Part shown: positions 6,246-8,329 of the stretch, one piece after another | Numbering within the stretch: the first letter of the stretch is position 1 | How the letters are laid out: the number at the start of each line of letters is the position of its first letter | Origin: Colwellia sp. | Lineage (GTDB): Bacteria > Pseudomonadota > Gammaproteobacteria > Enterobacterales > Alteromonadaceae | Direction: 5' to 3' | Length of the DNA stretch: 8,329 nucleotides | NCBI GenBank assembly: GCA_003521815.1 | Contig: DPHE01000090.1 | Location: 1-8,329 of the forward strand | Position numbers and translations under genes: made by a program | The notes under the pieces: generated by a model | What the model was told of the DNA's origin: nothing | Databases searched by the model: none | The model's input: the letters and a program-made list of their open reading frames with translations, nothing else

Positions 6246-6845
6246 ATGAACTTGCAGCGACTTTTTCCCGTTACCCTACCAAGCCATTGGCAACCCTCAG
6301 ATTCATGTGCTCTGCCTGAGCATTTAATGTCTTGGTTACTTGATCCGGATTCACTGACAGCGCGATTAAAAACGCATTGCCATCAATTTAGAGTTGAATT
6401 ATTAGGTCAAAAAATTGAGCCCTGTCAAGCACATGAAGCGGTAGTTGGTATACCTGCTGGAGAGAAGGTGCTTGTACGTGAAGTATTACTTTATTGTGAT
6501 GATAAACCACAAGTCTTCGCTCGAAGCTTATTACCCCTGTCTAGCCTAACGGGTAGGGAAAAAGCATTAGCTAATTTGGGTACGCAATCACTTGGGCAAG
6601 TATTATTTAATAATCCATCGCTTGAACGAAAAACTATTGAAGTGGCTACGTTTGATTTAACAAGTTCAGTGGGGAAATTAGCGCGTCACTTACAGTTAAC
6701 TATGACGCATACACTATGGGGGCGACGCTCTATTTTTGTGCTAGAAAATAAACCCTTAATGGTTTCTGAGGTTTTTCTGCCTGGTGCATTTTCATATAAA
6801 AAAATCGAAAATTCAGTCACTAATCCAAGAGTTGATCATGTTTAA
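6246..6845 (+). CDS. ubiC: Chorismate lyase (chorismate--pyruvate lyase)
   Basis: Cytoplasmic enzyme that splits chorismate into 4-hydroxybenzoate and pyruvate, the entry step of ubiquinone synthesis in many gammaproteobacteria. It has 199 residues, slightly longer than the E. coli enzyme (165) at the N-terminus and C-terminus. Family marks: WLLDPDSLTARL at 30-41, KVLVREVLLYCDDKP at 74-88 with substrate-binding Arg78, ARSLLPLSSLTG at 92-103, LGTQSLGQVLF at 111-121, LWGRRSIFVLENKPLMVSEVFLP at 157-179 with Glu175 as the expected active-site acid. No good ribosome site precedes the ATG. It overlaps ubiA by eight bases, so the two are one transcription unit and act in sequence. Confidence 0.95.
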   Translation: MNLQRLFPVTLPSHWQPSDSCALPEHLMSWLLDPDSLTARLKTHCHQFRVELLGQKIEPCQAHEAVVGIPAGEKVLVREVLLYCDDKPQVFARSLLPLSSLTGREKALANLGTQSLGQVLFNNPSLERKTIEVATFDLTSSVGKLARHLQLTMTHTLWGRRSIFVLENKPLMVSEVFLPGAFSYKKIENSVTNPRVDHV

Positions 6846-7701
6846 TAAGCTGCAACAAAAATGGTTAGCCATTAAATTAATCACGCGTATGGATAAGCCT
6901 ATAGGCACTTATTTATTGCTGTGGCCAACGTATTGGGCGTTATGGATTGCTAGTGATGGCTGGCCTAATCTTCATTTACTGATAGTCTTTAGCCTAGGTG
7001 TTTTTATTATGCGCAGTGCCGGCTGCGTAATCAATGATATAGCCGATATAGCAGTAGATGGCCAGGTCGAACGGACTAAAAACAGACCGTTAATTTCTGG
7101 CTTAATCACTAAAGAGCAAGCATTTAATTTGTTTGGCGTGTTAATTGGTTGTGCTTTAGGGTTGGTGATGACCTTGAGTTGGCCAACTATTTATTTATCA
7201 GTTGTTGCTTTAGTGTTAGCGGCATCTTATCCGTTTATGAAACGCTATACCCAGTTCCCCCAAGTCGTATTAGGAGCAGCTTTTAGTTGGGGCATGGTGA
7301 TGGCTTTTGCTGAAATAAGGGGCGAAATTCCACTCGTCGCTTGGTTGTTATTTACGGCAAATTTATTGTGGACCGTTGCTTACGATACAATGTACGCTAT
7401 GGTTGATAGAGAAGATGATTTAAAAATTGGCGTGAAATCCACTGCTATTTTATTTGGCGAGCATGATAAGAGAATCATCGGCTTTCTACAGCTAACCGTG
7501 TTGGGTTTGTTATTTACGGTGGGTGAACTGTTAGCTTTTGGTTGGCCGTATCAGTTAACTTTAGTGATCTGTGCCGGCTTATTTAGCTATCAACAACTAT
7601 TGATTAGTAGCAGAGAGCGAGATAGATGTTTTCAAGCATTTTTGCATAATCACTGGGTCGGTATGATTGTTTTTCTCGGTATATTGATTGAATATTTGTA
7701 G
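6838..7701 (+). CDS. ubiA: 4-hydroxybenzoate octaprenyltransferase
   Basis: Integral inner-membrane prenyltransferase that attaches a polyprenyl chain to 4-hydroxybenzoate, the product of the preceding gene. It has 287 residues from the ATG at 6838, which overlaps the ubiC end by eight bases and has AGAG seven bases upstream. A frame-compatible ATG at 6784 would add 18 polar residues deep inside ubiC and is less likely. The two Asp-rich magnesium-prenyl diphosphate motifs are intact: NDIADIAVD at 66-74 and YDTMYAMVDREDD at 182-194. DKPIGTYLLLWPTYWALW (19-36) and YPFMKRYTQFPQVVLGAAF (131-149) are also diagnostic. Several hydrophobic helices fill the rest. No terminator follows; the minus-strand GGDEF remnant runs up to its end. 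Confidence 0.97.
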   Translation: MFNKLQQKWLAIKLITRMDKPIGTYLLLWPTYWALWIASDGWPNLHLLIVFSLGVFIMRSAGCVINDIADIAVDGQVERTKNRPLISGLITKEQAFNLFGVLIGCALGLVMTLSWPTIYLSVVALVLAASYPFMKRYTQFPQVVLGAAFSWGMVMAFAEIRGEIPLVAWLLFTANLLWTVAYDTMYAMVDREDDLKIGVKSTAILFGEHDKRIIGFLQLTVLGLLFTVGELLAFGWPYQLTLVICAGLFSYQQLLISSRERDRCFQAFLHNHWVGMIVFLGILIEYL

Positions 7702-7839
7702 TAAACTTCGTGCACGACCAATATCTTCAAACACTTCCTCTTGGCTAATAACCTGATCGTCAAATACAATACGACTACCGTAGTGTCGTCCCTTCTTGGA
7801 ATTGTGTTGGGCTTTATATAGCAACTTTTGATCAGTTAA
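7597..7839 (-). pseudogene. C-terminal tail of a GGDEF (diguanylate cyclase) gene, remnant
   Basis: On the minus strand the frame from 7839 reads LTDQKLLYKAQHNSKKGRHYG and then a polar tail. This matches the last helix and strand of GGDEF domains (ADxxLYxAKxxGRNxV). The GGDEF signature itself and the rest of the roughly 170-residue domain are absent, and there is no credible start here. The first in-frame TTG (7824) falls inside the conserved helix. The frame stays open about 105 bases into the antisense of ubiA, to a stop at 7597. Whether the original gene really overlapped ubiA or lost its stop is not clear. The fragment is joined directly to the sugar dehydrogenase remnant upstream and is in a different frame. 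Confidence 0.65.
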
Positions 7840-8086
7840 TGAGAAAATTGATATGTTTAGAGAGCAAACGACCCTTTTTGATCACCCGCAATTCTCCCTT
7901 GTGCTCGCTGATCAGGATTTCTTCGCTAGGCTGTTGTACCATGGCCCAAGGTATGGATATTTCATCAGTAAGTAATGACGTTGAAATGTTTTTATCAAGG
8001 CCATTGGTTTGCATAAGTTGGCTATCGTATGCGTAACAACAAGTGCTGAACGTAAGCGCCAATAATATTGTTATAGATACTTTCAT
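7832..8086 (-). pseudogene. N-terminal fragment of a secreted PQQ-dependent sugar dehydrogenase (GSDH family), truncated
   Basis: An 84-residue frame starting at a well placed ATG: AAGGT lies about eight bases upstream on the minus strand. Residues 1-19 are a Sec signal peptide (KVSITILLALTF core, likely cut after CYA). Then LTDEISIPWAMVQQPSEEIL and ISEHKGELRVIKKGRLL match the first blade of soluble aldose sugar dehydrogenases of the YliI/Asd type (typical phrasing hPWGhxFLPDG-hLVTERxGxLRhh-xGxL). Family members have about 350-400 residues. After SKHI the frame ends at once, where GGDEF sequence takes over. The catalytic His and the PQQ and calcium sites are missing, so no enzyme can be made. 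With start and signal peptide intact, a short exported peptide is possible but has no evident role. Confidence 0.7.
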
Positions 8087-8134
8087 TGCTTTACCTTTTT
8101 AGATGATAATAAATCAGTGTTGTGAATAAAGTGG

Positions 8135-8163
8135 TTGTAGTCAATGTTCAGTCCTCATAAAAT
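8135..8163 (+). promoter_or_regulatory. Candidate promoter for the carbon-nitrogen hydrolase gene
   Basis: TTGTAG (8135-8140), 17 bases, then TAAAAT (8158-8163; 5/6 to consensus). It would give a leader of about 30 bases before the ATG at 8199. The -35 is poor. Confidence 0.3.
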
Positions 8164-8198
8164 TGTAACAATCATTAGTTACCTGGAAAAATCAAATA

Positions 8199-8329
8199 AT
8201 GCGAGTAGCCGTTTCTCAGTTTGCCACCTCCTTAAATGTTCAAGAAAACTTAGCAATCTGCATTCGTATGATAAATGAGGCGGCAGTGTGCAAGCCCTCG
8301 CTAATCGTTCTTCCCGAGTTCTGTAATAC
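8199..8329 (+). CDS. Carbon-nitrogen hydrolase (nitrilase superfamily), 3' end beyond window
   Basis: Only 43 codons are present. They read MRVAVSQFATSLNVQENL, then a helix (CIRMINEAA) and PSLIVLPEFCN. This is the N-terminal alpha-beta unit of the nitrilase/amidase fold, with the expected catalytic Glu at residue 40 in LPEF. The catalytic Lys and Cys lie outside the window. The superfamily hydrolyses amides, nitriles or carbamoyl groups; the substrate cannot be told from this piece. The ATG is the first start after an in-frame stop at 8166-8168, and GGA lies about 11 bases upstream. It diverges from the truncated sugar dehydrogenase with 112 bases between them, so the two may once have shared a regulatory region. 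Confidence 0.85.
   Translation, partial: MRVAVSQFATSLNVQENLAICIRMINEAAVCKPSLIVLPEFCN

Noticed and set aside
6784..6837. Upstream ATG for ubiA
   Set aside because: It adds 18 residues without similarity to UbiA; the ATG at 6838 has AGAG seven bases upstream and the expected length.
7839..8036. Plus-strand frame of 65 codons opposite the sugar dehydrogenase fragment
   Set aside because: The minus strand explains this DNA with a signal peptide, ribosome site and family match; the plus frame has none.

Overview
This is an ordinary housekeeping stretch of a gammaproteobacterial chromosome. Low GC, TAATACC-type intergenic repeats and the gene content fit the Alteromonadales, most likely a Colwellia- or Thalassotalea-like marine bacterium. 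That placement rests on sequence style and family recall, not on a search. I see no phage, transposase, CRISPR array, tRNA or rRNA, and no obvious new multi-gene system. The least expected content is a set of gene fossils and one long hairpin.

Layout from the left: the end of mutM (DNA glycosylase, its first codons cut by the window edge) converges on coaD (coenzyme A synthesis). A 250-base region separates coaD from a divergent TetR-family regulator gene and carries a candidate promoter for each, plus an 18-bp hairpin in the regulator's leader. kdkA and waaA follow on the minus strand as a tightly coupled pair that adds and phosphorylates Kdo on lipid A. Between waaA and glpE lies a decayed, internally deleted threonine 3-dehydrogenase gene (tdh). 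glpE (rhodanese) and glpG (rhomboid protease) are translationally coupled on the plus strand. After about 190 bases comes ubiC-ubiA, an overlapping pair for the first two committed steps of ubiquinone synthesis.

Downstream of ubiA, the minus strand holds two gene ends joined together: the start of a secreted PQQ-type sugar dehydrogenase (signal peptide plus about 60 residues) running directly into the tail of a GGDEF diguanylate cyclase. This looks like a deletion scar. The window ends inside the first 43 codons of a plus-strand carbon-nitrogen hydrolase.

The association of mutM, coaD, waaA and tdh recalls the LPS-core neighbourhood of enterobacteria, where kbl-tdh, waaA, coaD and mutM lie near each other. 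The tdh fossil is therefore best read as loss of a resident gene rather than an insertion. Three decayed genes in about 8 kb suggest a lineage that has been shedding metabolic and signalling genes while keeping the essential ones.
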